DNA of 64,000 nt from Tenacibaculum tangerinum (GTDB taxonomy: Bacteria; Bacteroidota; Bacteroidia; Flavobacteriales; Flavobacteriaceae): the NCBI RefSeq assembly GCF_029853675.1, contig NZ_CP122539.1, positions 248,001 through 312,000 of the forward strand, in the 5' to 3' direction. Below the pieces are notes generated by a model. That model made no database searches. It saw nothing but the letters and a program-made list of their open reading frames with translations, and was not told the origin of the DNA. Below are positions 55,095-63,001 of the stretch, piece after piece (position 1 is the stretch's first letter; each line of letters opens with the position of its first letter). A program made the translations under genes and the position numbers.

Positions 55095-56495
55095 TTAAGG
55101 CTTCTGGTTATCCTTTTTTTCTTTTTGCTCTTCTTTTTTTATTTCTTCTTCTAGTTTTTGTATCTCTTTTTCTAATTTTAAGCGTTCTTTTTCTTTACGT
55201 TTCGCTTCTTTCTCTTCTTCCTTTTGTATTTCTTTTTCAAGTTTTAAACGTTCTTTTTCTTTACGTTTCGCTTCTTTTTCTTCTTCCTTTTGTATTTCTT
55301 TTTCGAGTTTTAAACGCTCTTTTTCTTTACGCTTTGCCTCTTTTTCTGCTTTCCTTTTTTCTTTTTTGGCAGCTTTCTTTTCTTCTTTTGCTGTTTTCTT
55401 TTTTTGCTTTTTATCTTCTTTAATAATAATATCTACTAAAGATTCTTGGCGTTCTCTTTTCGATTTACCCCCTACAGCCTCAGGGTTACCTGATTCGATA
55501 TCTAAATCAACTTTTTGTTCTCGTTTTTTAGAAAATAGCTTTTTAAATTTACTAAACATACGGCCAAAGAAGTTTCTATCTTTATCGTACTTAACTGGTT
55601 TTTCTTCTTCAATTTTATTTCCAAACTCATCAATTTCAACATAATCATCTACGTGTTTGTTTATTCTGTAAGAAACCCCTAGAGAACCATAAAAACCTAT
55701 TTCATCTTGTATTAAATTCGCTCTTAAAGAAGCGTTGAATTGCATGTTTTCGCTAAATAGATAAGCAGCTCCGGCTCCTATGTTCGTTTTCTTTTCATAT
55801 TTTTCAAAAATACCTTGCATTTCTGCAAATCCCGACCAATAATCATCAAAATTATAAGTACCTGTTAAGATATAAGAGAACTCAGAAAAGTCAGTTCCGA
55901 TGTAATTGTAGTGAAAATTGGTAATGACATTTAATTTGTCTGAAAATTCATTTTGCAACAAAATACTTACTTTGGGACTAATACCACCTCTTTCGTGATA
56001 ATTGGTTAAAAAACTACCAATATTTGCTCCTGCCGAAATAGCTACATGAGGTATCCACCGTTTCCAATCAAATGAATGTCGTGCTTTCCAACTTCTAATC
56101 TCTTTGCTTTTATCATCATATTTAGGCGCAAATATCATATACTTAGCTCCTATACTAAATTCACTTAATCCGGTTTCGTTGTATGAAGATTCAAAAATAT
56201 TTTTAAATGCAATCTTATCGTTTTGTAATGAGGTGTTTAAATTTAATTCTAACTTTTCAGAAATAAAGCTGGTTCTAAAAAATAAATTTAAACCAAGAGC
56301 TTCTGGGTTGGTAAAGGTTGGAGTTGCATTTATTTTTCTATAAAAAATACTCGTTTCAAATTGATAAACACCTGAACCAACACTGTAAGGACTTTCAGAA
56401 AAACCTGGTTTATTTGAATTTATAACAGGAGTATATTGTGCATTTGCGGCTATAATAGAACAAAAAACAAAGAAGCTAAGAAGTTTTTTAATCAT
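55095..56495 (-). CDS. Outer-membrane barrel protein with a repetitive charged helical tail
   Basis: A 466-residue protein. Residues 1-19 are a signal peptide (LLSFFVFCSIIAANAQ); 20-285 form a transporter-like beta barrel (NKPGFSESPYSVGSGVYQFETSIFY, then strands to GSLGVSYRINK). Residues about 285-466 are almost wholly Lys, Glu, Arg and Leu: first a basic linker (KYDKDRNFFGRMFSKFKKLFSKKRE), then three near-identical 22-residue repeats (EKEAKRKEKERLKLEKEIQK each) encoded by 66-bp repeats at about 55158-55355, and a final KKEEQKEKKDNQKP. The tail should form a single charged alpha helix or coiled coil reaching into the periplasm. Function unknown. Confidence 0.8.
   Translation of the reverse strand: MIKKLLSFFVFCSIIAANAQYTPVINSNKPGFSESPYSVGSGVYQFETSIFYRKINATPTFTNPEALGLNLFFRTSFISEKLELNLNTSLQNDKIAFKNIFESSYNETGLSEFSIGAKYMIFAPKYDDKSKEIRSWKARHSFDWKRWIPHVAISAGANIGSFLTNYHERGGISPKVSILLQNEFSDKLNVITNFHYNYIGTDFSEFSYILTGTYNFDDYWSGFAEMQGIFEKYEKKTNIGAGAAYLFSENMQFNASLRANLIQDEIGFYGSLGVSYRINKHVDDYVEIDEFGNKIEEEKPVKYDKDRNFFGRMFSKFKKLFSKKREQKVDLDIESGNPEAVGGKSKRERQESLVDIIIKEDKKQKKKTAKEEKKAAKKEKRKAEKEAKRKEKERLKLEKEIQKEEEKEAKRKEKERLKLEKEIQKEEEKEAKRKEKERLKLEKEIQKLEEEIKKEEQKEKKDNQKP
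55158..55355. repeat. Three 66-bp coding repeats in the barrel protein's tail
   Basis: Three tandem 66-bp units encode the 22-residue charged repeat. The second and third differ at a few mostly synonymous sites. The unit is a multiple of three, so gain or loss keeps the frame. Confidence 0.85.
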
Positions 56496-56633
56496 ATATT
56501 AGATTCAAATTTTCAGGTTGTACAAACATACGTAAAAATACAATTACCTATATTATATAAGTTTTATAAAGTCTTAACGCTTCCTTTTGCTTCAAATTGT
56601 TATTTTTGATTGATTTTTTATTTTAAGAGAAAA

Positions 56634-56915
56634 ATGATAAACTTTAATGAAGCTGGACCTGTGAATTTTATAAAAACCATATTAATTATCTTATTAGTTT
56701 ATTATGCTGTAAAGTTTTTAGTCAGACTTTTTGCGCCTTATTTAATTAAAAAAGCAGTTGACAAAGTACAAAAGAAAGCTCAGCAACAATATAATAGTCA
56801 GCAGCAATCACCAGATGTAGAGGTAGGAAAAACGGTTATTGATAAAAAACCAAATAACACAAAACAAAGTAATAATTCTGTTGGCGAATACGTTGACTAT
56901 GAAGAAATAGACTAA
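56634..56915 (+). CDS. DUF4834 membrane protein
   Basis: A 93-residue protein: one membrane helix (TILIILLVYYAVKFLVRLFAPYLI) after a short periplasmic or cytosolic head, then a basic, glutamine-rich tail (KKAQQQYNSQQQ) ending in the conserved GEYVDYEEID of DUF4834. Function unknown. The ATG at 56634 is used, since an in-frame TTG at 56610 lies next to the TATTTTTG box at 56601-56608. Two bases before the YfhO gene. Confidence 0.82.
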   Translation: MINFNEAGPVNFIKTILIILLVYYAVKFLVRLFAPYLIKKAVDKVQKKAQQQYNSQQQSPDVEVGKTVIDKKPNNTKQSNNSVGEYVDYEEID

Positions 56916-56917
56916 CC

Positions 56918-59314
56918 ATGAATTTTAAGAAAATGTTACCTTATGCAATTGCAGTTGTTGTTTTTGTAATTGCGGCGGTATTGTATTTTAGCCCTGTTTT
57001 AAGCGGAAAACAAATAAAGCAAAACGATATTACTCAGTATATAGGAATGGCTAGAGAGTCTTCTAACTATCGTATAGAAAAAGGAGAAGAATCATACTGG
57101 CTGTCGAATGCTTTTGGAGGAATGCCTACGTATCAAGCAGGGGCTTATTACCCAAATGATTTTATTCGTTATGTAGATAAAGCCATTCGATTTTTACCCA
57201 GACCAGCAGATTATTTATTCTTATACTTTTTAAGTTTTTTTGTGCTGTTAATGGCATTAAAGGTAGATTGGAAATTAGCGGTGTTAGGAAGTTTGTCCTT
57301 TGGCTTTTCTACGTATTTAATTATAATTTTTGGTGCTGGTCATAATGCCAAAGCACATGCTATTGGGTATATGCCATTGGTAATAGCAGGCTTTGTATAT
57401 GTTTTTAGAAATAAGTATTTGTTGGGCTTTGTGCTAACCGCAATGGCTATGGCTTTAGAGGTCTTTTCCAATCACCTACAAATGACTTATTATTTAGGTT
57501 TTTGTTTGCTCATTTTAGGAATTGTAGAATTTGTATTTGCTTATAAAAGTAAAAGGTTATCACTATATTTTAAGCAAATAGGAGTTATTATAGCAGCCTG
57601 TTTTTTAGGAATTAGTGTCAATGCCACCCGATTATTAGCGACCAAACAATACGCAGAATATAGTACCAGAGGAAAGTCAGAATTAACCATAAACCCTGAT
57701 GGAACGCCTAAAGAAAAATCTACAGGACTCGATAAAGCATACATAACAGAGTATAGCTACGGAATTGCAGAGACATTTAACTTATTGATACCTCGTTTTA
57801 CTGGAGGAGGAACAGTAGAAAAGTTAGGAGAAGATTCTAATTTTTATCAAGTGTTAGAGGAAAAGGCTGGTAAAAGTGTTGCAAGAGATTATTCGAGTCA
57901 AGTGTTAACCTATTGGGGAAAACAACCCATTGTTGAAGCACCTGCTTATATAGGAGCAGTCGTTTTCCTTTTGTTTTTTTTAGGAATTTTCTTAGTAAAA
58001 GGAAGGTTGAAGTACTGGCTAGTCGGAGCGACTATTTTTTCAATAGTGTTGAGTTGGGGTAAGAACTTTCCTGCAGTAACAAACTTTTTTATCGATTATT
58101 TTCCTTTGTATAACAAGTTTAGAGCAGTTTCTTCAATACAAGTTATCGCAGAATTATGTGTTCCACTTCTAGGTGTTTTAGCACTAAAAGAGTTTTTCTC
58201 ATCTGAAACTTCAGCTGATGAAAAAGAGCAAGCAGTAAAAAAATCATGTTATATAGTAGGAGGAATCTCTTTGCTGTTCCTATTATTTGGTTCTAGTTTA
58301 TTTGCTTTTGAAGGATTACGAGATAGTCAGTACCAAGAACTTCCTGAGTTGATAGATGCCTTGATAGCAGATAGAAAATCAATGTTATTTAACGACAGTT
58401 TGCGTTCTCTTTTGTTGGTTTTAGCAAGCTCAGGTGTGCTATGGTTATATTTAAAAGGAAAACTAAAACAACTACCTGTCATAGTACTCCTAGGAGGATT
58501 GATACTCTTCGACTTAGTGTCTATTGATGTTAATTATGTGAATAAAGAAGACTTTACCCTGGCGAGAAAAGTACAGAAACCATTTACAGCAACAAAAGCC
58601 GATACAGAGATACTGAAGGATACAGGGTATTATCGTGTTGCTAATTTCAGTGTAAATCCGTTACAAGACGGAAGAACTTCGTACTTCCATAATTCTATAG
58701 GTGGTTATCATGCAGCTAAAATGAAACGTTATCAAGAGTTATTTGATTACCAAATCGCAAAAAATAATATGGAGGTGCTCAATATGCTCAATACAAAGTA
58801 CTTTATTTTAGGTGATGAAAACTATCAAGAAAATCCAGAAGCCAATGGAGCTGTGTGGTTTGTAAATTCGTTAAAAGAGGTACAATCTGCCAACGAAGAA
58901 ATTTTTGCTCTTGATAGTTTGCAAACAAAATCGCAAGCAGTTATAAATACCAAAGAATTTGATTTTAAAGGGGTAAGTACTTATCAAAAAGATAGTACAG
59001 CTACAATTGAATTAGTTGAAAACGACTTAACAAAGTTAGTGTATAATGCGACTACAAATACGAAGCAATTTGCCGTATTTTCTGAGATTTACTATAAAGA
59101 TGGATGGGAAGCATATATCGATGGTAAGAATGTGCCATATTACAGAGTAAACTACGTGTTAAGAGGACTTGAAGTACCTAAAGGAAACCACACGATAACG
59201 TTTAAATACAAACCCAAAATAATAAAAACAGGAAGCACAATAGCTGTGTTTAGTTATGTATTGCTATTGTTGATTTCAATAGGTTGGTTTGTTATAAAAA
59301 AAAGGAAAAGTTAA
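56918..59314 (+). CDS. YfhO-family multi-spanning membrane protein
   Basis: A 798-residue protein with 12-14 hydrophobic helices, matching YfhO. Members are proposed glycosyltransferases of the GT-C type acting in lipid-linked or teichoic-like sugar transfer. Seen: first loop ITQYIGMARESSNYRIEKGEESYWLSNAFGGMPTYQAG, with its acidic residues in the GT-C position, and a large C-terminal soluble domain (residues about 545-770) with YRVANFSVNPLQDGRTSYFHNSIGGYH. The gene follows DUF4834 by 2 bp. It overlaps the convergent TPR regulator gene by 4 bp. Confidence 0.87.
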   Translation: MNFKKMLPYAIAVVVFVIAAVLYFSPVLSGKQIKQNDITQYIGMARESSNYRIEKGEESYWLSNAFGGMPTYQAGAYYPNDFIRYVDKAIRFLPRPADYLFLYFLSFFVLLMALKVDWKLAVLGSLSFGFSTYLIIIFGAGHNAKAHAIGYMPLVIAGFVYVFRNKYLLGFVLTAMAMALEVFSNHLQMTYYLGFCLLILGIVEFVFAYKSKRLSLYFKQIGVIIAACFLGISVNATRLLATKQYAEYSTRGKSELTINPDGTPKEKSTGLDKAYITEYSYGIAETFNLLIPRFTGGGTVEKLGEDSNFYQVLEEKAGKSVARDYSSQVLTYWGKQPIVEAPAYIGAVVFLLFFLGIFLVKGRLKYWLVGATIFSIVLSWGKNFPAVTNFFIDYFPLYNKFRAVSSIQVIAELCVPLLGVLALKEFFSSETSADEKEQAVKKSCYIVGGISLLFLLFGSSLFAFEGLRDSQYQELPELIDALIADRKSMLFNDSLRSLLLVLASSGVLWLYLKGKLKQLPVIVLLGGLILFDLVSIDVNYVNKEDFTLARKVQKPFTATKADTEILKDTGYYRVANFSVNPLQDGRTSYFHNSIGGYHAAKMKRYQELFDYQIAKNNMEVLNMLNTKYFILGDENYQENPEANGAVWFVNSLKEVQSANEEIFALDSLQTKSQAVINTKEFDFKGVSTYQKDSTATIELVENDLTKLVYNATTNTKQFAVFSEIYYKDGWEAYIDGKNVPYYRVNYVLRGLEVPKGNHTITFKYKPKIIKTGSTIAVFSYVLLLLISIGWFVIKKRKS

Positions 59315-60999
59315 TCTTCTAGATCCTTTAAAAAAACAGAAGGAGTTACACCAACGTGCTTTTTAAATGCTCTCGCAAAGGCAGAGGCGTTGGTGTAGCC
59401 TATTTCTTCTCCTATTGCTTGTACAGAGTATTTTCTAAACCTTTTGTCGTCTTTTAGTTTTTTTACAACGTAATTAATTTTAAGTTTGGTACAATACTTT
59501 TTAAAAGGTTCATCGTGATGCCTATTAAAAACAAAAGAAACATAAGTGGTATTGGTATTGAGTTTTTCAGCAATGGAGTTTATTGAAAAATCACACTTTA
59601 AAAAGTCTAAATTCTGTTGCACATTTTTAAACTCGTTAAGAATCTTATTTTCTAAAGCCTCATCGATGTTGTACTCTTTTTTTTCAGCCTCAAAGGGTTT
59701 TCTTTTGTTCACAATTGAAATAAGTTCTTTTTTCTTTTTCTTTTCTTTTTTAAATAAATAGTATGATATACTGACAAAAGCAAGTAATAAAAAAACAAAA
59801 GAAAAAATAAGTTTTTTTTGTTTCTGTCCCTCTTTTTTAAGAATTGAATCATTTAGTATTTGTGCCTTGCTGAAATTATTATTGTAAAATAAGCTAAATG
59901 TTTTTTCTTTGTTTTTCTCGGCAAGATTGAACTTATCCATAGTAAGTTTAGAGTACTTATAAGCACTGTCTAACTTATTTAATTGGTCATAAGTATTAGA
60001 TAAAATATCATATATGGTAATTAACCTGCTTGTTTTACATTTTTTAGGGTCTTTTAAAAATTTATTTGCATAAAAAATAGTAGAGTCAGAGTTATTTAAA
60101 CCATGAAAACAAATTGCCTTTTGAAAATGTTTTTTGTGAAGATAATTGTAACCATTACAAACATTTTTATAATTGTTAATTAATTCTAAGGCTTCAGAAA
60201 ACTTTTTACGAGCCATTAAAATTTCAGTTTTTTTAAAATAGTAGGTAATTTCAGAGTTTTTATGAGGAGGATCAAATAGTTTGGTTATGTCATAGGCTTT
60301 ATCATAATAATAGGCAGCAGAGTCTATAAAAATAGTGCTGTTTCTTTGAGTGCTTAAATCCATATACAAATCTCCCAAGCTGTTAATAATAGCAACCTCT
60401 TGTTCTAAAAATGAATTGTTGTTTTTTACTTCATCTAAAGAGTGATGTTCTAAATCAGCATAGGCATTGAGTAGAATTTTTTTAGCAACAGACTCCATTT
60501 TTAAGGCTCTTTTTACAGTTGCTCTGGCTACCTTTATAGAAATATCATTTGTATGATAGTTGATAGATTTTTTGCTGTTTTGCTCGTTAGTTTGTTGCAT
60601 TAACATTATGTAACGATAGGCTTCATTGTAATCTTCCTGATTTTTTTTTACCCAAAACAATCTATTAAGTGTTGCTATTTTAGCTTCAGTAAGACATGGT
60701 AAGTTTTGTTCTTGTAGCAAGCTGTCTATCTGTTGCAGTGATTTTAGCGAGAACTCTTCTGCTTTGTCGTAATCTTTTAATTTGTAAAAACCGAATGCTT
60801 TGAAATTAAATAACAATACTTTATTACACACGTTTTCAGATTCATTTAGTTTTTCTCCATAATAAAATAAGCTATCTAAATCTGTATTTTTAAAATAATT
60901 TGCTTTATTCAAATGAATTGAATCTATATATTGAGTTTGCGATGTAGCCTTTATAGGAAAAAGAAAAAGTAGAAATAATATGTTTAAAATTTTCTTCAT
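59311..60999 (-). CDS. TPR-containing membrane regulator with AraC-type HTH
   Basis: A 562-residue one-component regulator: signal peptide (ILNILFLLFLFPIKATSQ), about 360 residues of TPR-like helices in the periplasm (LFNFKAFGFYKLKDYDKAEEFSLKSLQQID), one membrane helix (LIFSFVFLLLAFVSISYYLF, near 385), and a cytosolic double HTH with CDFSINSIAEKLNTNTTYVSFVFNRHHDE and RKYSVQAIGEEIGYTNASAFARAFKKHVGVTPSVF. It would pass an envelope signal to DNA. The upstream region has two CTTTTTATAAAA sites. Confidence 0.9.
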   Translation of the reverse strand: MKKILNILFLLFLFPIKATSQTQYIDSIHLNKANYFKNTDLDSLFYYGEKLNESENVCNKVLLFNFKAFGFYKLKDYDKAEEFSLKSLQQIDSLLQEQNLPCLTEAKIATLNRLFWVKKNQEDYNEAYRYIMLMQQTNEQNSKKSINYHTNDISIKVARATVKRALKMESVAKKILLNAYADLEHHSLDEVKNNNSFLEQEVAIINSLGDLYMDLSTQRNSTIFIDSAAYYYDKAYDITKLFDPPHKNSEITYYFKKTEILMARKKFSEALELINNYKNVCNGYNYLHKKHFQKAICFHGLNNSDSTIFYANKFLKDPKKCKTSRLITIYDILSNTYDQLNKLDSAYKYSKLTMDKFNLAEKNKEKTFSLFYNNNFSKAQILNDSILKKEGQKQKKLIFSFVFLLLAFVSISYYLFKKEKKKKKELISIVNKRKPFEAEKKEYNIDEALENKILNEFKNVQQNLDFLKCDFSINSIAEKLNTNTTYVSFVFNRHHDEPFKKYCTKLKINYVVKKLKDDKRFRKYSVQAIGEEIGYTNASAFARAFKKHVGVTPSVFLKDLED

Positions 61000-61186
61000 T
61001 TTACATACAGTCAGTAGAGTTACTTTTTATAAAAAGCGTGAAAAACAAAAATCAAATATACCATTTTTGTTTGTGCTTTTTATAAAATAGAGTACTTAAG
61101 GTTTTATTTATGCAAAAAAGAGTATTACTTTTATACAAGTAATGAGTACTAAGTTAGTACGAGTTGCTATGAGAAACGTAGAAATT

Positions 61187-61214
61187 AAAAGCGATAGAGT
61201 ACTCTGTCGCTTTT
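61187..61214 (+). terminator. Orphan hairpin in the divergent intergenic region
   Basis: AAAAGCGATAGA pairs with TCTGTCGCTTTT (12 bp, one T-G pair) around GTAC, followed by GTTTTAT on the plus strand. No gene on either strand ends here, so it suggests a short independent transcript. Confidence 0.6.
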
Positions 61215-61250
61215 GTTTTATAAGTTTTTAAGAACCTAATTTTACTTCTG

Positions 61251-61282
61251 TTGTTTATAATGGCAAAATAGTAATACATTTG
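61251..61282 (+). promoter_or_regulatory. Promoter of the polysaccharide gene cluster
   Basis: TTG at 61251-61253, 21-bp spacer, TACATTTG at 61275-61282; the ATG follows 16 bp later at 61299. Fits the Bacteroidota consensus. Confidence 0.65.
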
Positions 61283-61298
61283 TTTTAAAATAAAGTTC

Positions 61299-61826
61299 AT
61301 GTATTCTAAATTACCTGAGAAAAGATATAAACACACCCTAACATTTTTACAAAAACATCTTCCAGCTCCCGCAGTTATTCTAGATCTTGGAGTTCGTAAT
61401 CCTTTTTCTGAAATCATGGAAAAAAATGGCTACACCGTATACAATACCAATGGAGAAGACTTAGATGTATTACCTCAAATAGTAAAAGAGTATAAGGTCG
61501 ATGCAGTAACAGCATTTGAAATTTTTGAGCATTTATTGGCACCTTTTAATGTTTTAAGAGCAATAGAGGCAACGAAAATTATTACAACAGTTCCTTTAAA
61601 ATTATGGTTTGCGAATGCTTACAGAAGCAAAACAGATATGTGGGATAGACATTATCATGAATTTGAAGACTGGCAATACGATTGGTTACTAGAAAAGTCG
61701 GGTTGGCGTATAGTAGCTACCGAAAAATGGACAAGCCCAGTACGTAAGTTAGGAATACGACCTATTTTAAGAAATTATGTACCTAGGTATTATGCAGTAT
61801 ATGCTGAAAAAGAGATAGAGAAATGA
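61299..61826 (+). CDS. Class I SAM-dependent methyltransferase
   Basis: A 175-residue protein with a Rossmann-type methyltransferase core: AVILDLGVRNPFSEIMEKNGY (SAM loop, with DLGVRNP in place of DLGCGTG), DAVTAFEIFEHLLAPFNVLRAI (acidic and EHL motif) and a C-terminal WDRHYHEFEDWQYDWLLEKSGW. Likely a sugar or small-molecule O-methyltransferase, fitting its place before two glycosyltransferases. Its stop overlaps the next start by 4 bp. Confidence 0.8.
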   Translation: MYSKLPEKRYKHTLTFLQKHLPAPAVILDLGVRNPFSEIMEKNGYTVYNTNGEDLDVLPQIVKEYKVDAVTAFEIFEHLLAPFNVLRAIEATKIITTVPLKLWFANAYRSKTDMWDRHYHEFEDWQYDWLLEKSGWRIVATEKWTSPVRKLGIRPILRNYVPRYYAVYAEKEIEK

Positions 61827-63001
61827 GAATAGGAATGATTTTAGATGCCGTTTATCCGCCCGATCCAAGGGTTGAGAATGAAGCCATAGAACTCATAAAA
61901 AGCGGGCATGAAGTCTTTTTATTTTGCCTAACCTACACAAATGAAAAAAGAGAGGAACTGGTTAAAGGAATTCACGTAAGAAGGTATAAAACGACTATTT
62001 TTGAATATAAAATGTCTGCATTAGCATATACGATACCAGTGTATACTATTTTAATGAAAAAGAAAATAGCAGATTTTATAAAATCCAATAAAATAGAAAG
62101 CGTACATATACATGATATAAGAATTGCAGAAGCAGCATTTCGAGCAAACAAAAATACCTTACCAGTAGTTATTGACTTGCATGAGAATAGACCAGAAATC
62201 ATGCGTTTTTATCCTCACATGCAAAAGCTAAGAGGAAAATTACTCATATCTATAAAAAAATGGATACGGAAAGAAGAAGAATTTATTAAAAAGGCAACCA
62301 ATGTTGTAGTGGTTACCAATGAAGCAAAAAAAGAGATTATGAATAGAGTAGGGGTTCCTGCTGATAAGATTGTTGTGGTACCCAATACCGTTAGAACTTC
62401 TTTTTTTGAAAAAAGCTCATTTCCGCCTATTTCTTATCAAAAAAAAGCAAATGAATTCACTATGCTATATTTAGGAGATACAGGAGCAAGAAGAGGTCTT
62501 AAAACAGTTTTAGAGAGCATGGTCGACCTTAAGAAGCAGATTAGAAATTTAACATTTGTTGTTGTAGGAAAAACAAACCCGAGACTAGAAAGGTTGGTTG
62601 TTGATTTGGGGCTGACCAATGAGGTAAAATTAGTGGGATGGCAAAAAGATACCACCTTTCCTAGCTGGATTCAAAACTCAGATGTATGTTTATCGCCATT
62701 GCATAGAAATATTCATCATGATACAACGTATGCAAACAAAATTTTTCAATACATGAGTCTAGGAAAACCTTTGCTTGTGAGTGATGCAACTGCGCAAGAA
62801 GAAATTGTACAAAAAGTACATGCAGGTTTGGTACATGAGGCTGAAAATGTGAAAGACTTTACTCAAAAAATGATAACTTTGTATGAAAGTGAATCGTTAC
62901 GAAAAACAATGGGTCAGAACGGAAAAAAGTTTGTAAAAGAACAGTTTACTTGGGATAAAACTTCAAAAGAATTAAAAGAATTATATAACAAACTAGCTTG
63001 A
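61823..63001 (+). CDS. Family 4-type glycosyltransferase
   Basis: A 392-residue GT-B glycosyltransferase. Seen: N-terminal MILDAVYPPDPRVENEAIELIKSGHEV, the mid-domain VVPNTVRTSFF and MLYLGDTGARRGLKTVLESMV, and the C-terminal nucleotide-site region SDVCLSPLHRNIHHDTTYANKIFQYMSLGKPLLVSD. Probably adds a sugar to a surface polysaccharide or lipid-linked precursor. Overlaps the methyltransferase by 4 bp and the next gene by the base-sharing TTGA. Confidence 0.9.
   Translation: MRIGMILDAVYPPDPRVENEAIELIKSGHEVFLFCLTYTNEKREELVKGIHVRRYKTTIFEYKMSALAYTIPVYTILMKKKIADFIKSNKIESVHIHDIRIAEAAFRANKNTLPVVIDLHENRPEIMRFYPHMQKLRGKLLISIKKWIRKEEEFIKKATNVVVVTNEAKKEIMNRVGVPADKIVVVPNTVRTSFFEKSSFPPISYQKKANEFTMLYLGDTGARRGLKTVLESMVDLKKQIRNLTFVVVGKTNPRLERLVVDLGLTNEVKLVGWQKDTTFPSWIQNSDVCLSPLHRNIHHDTTYANKIFQYMSLGKPLLVSDATAQEEIVQKVHAGLVHEAENVKDFTQKMITLYESESLRKTMGQNGKKFVKEQFTWDKTSKELKELYNKLA

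Larger units (their letters stand above)
61000..61298. other. Divergent intergenic region with an orphan terminator
   Basis: Contains CTTTTTATAAAA at 61023-61034 and 61076-61087, a possible weak -7 box (TACTTTTA near 61124), the hairpin at 61187-61214 and the methyltransferase promoter. A 29-codon frame from 61142 shows no family and runs into the hairpin. Confidence 0.55.

Noticed and set aside
55366-55644. Plus-strand frame rich in Ser/Phe opposite the charged tail
   Set aside because: It is the reverse complement of Lys/Glu-rich codons; no promoter or homology.
61142-61231. 29-codon reading frame in the divergent intergenic region
   Set aside because: Runs through the orphan hairpin, has no recognisable family and no clear start context; not listed as a gene.
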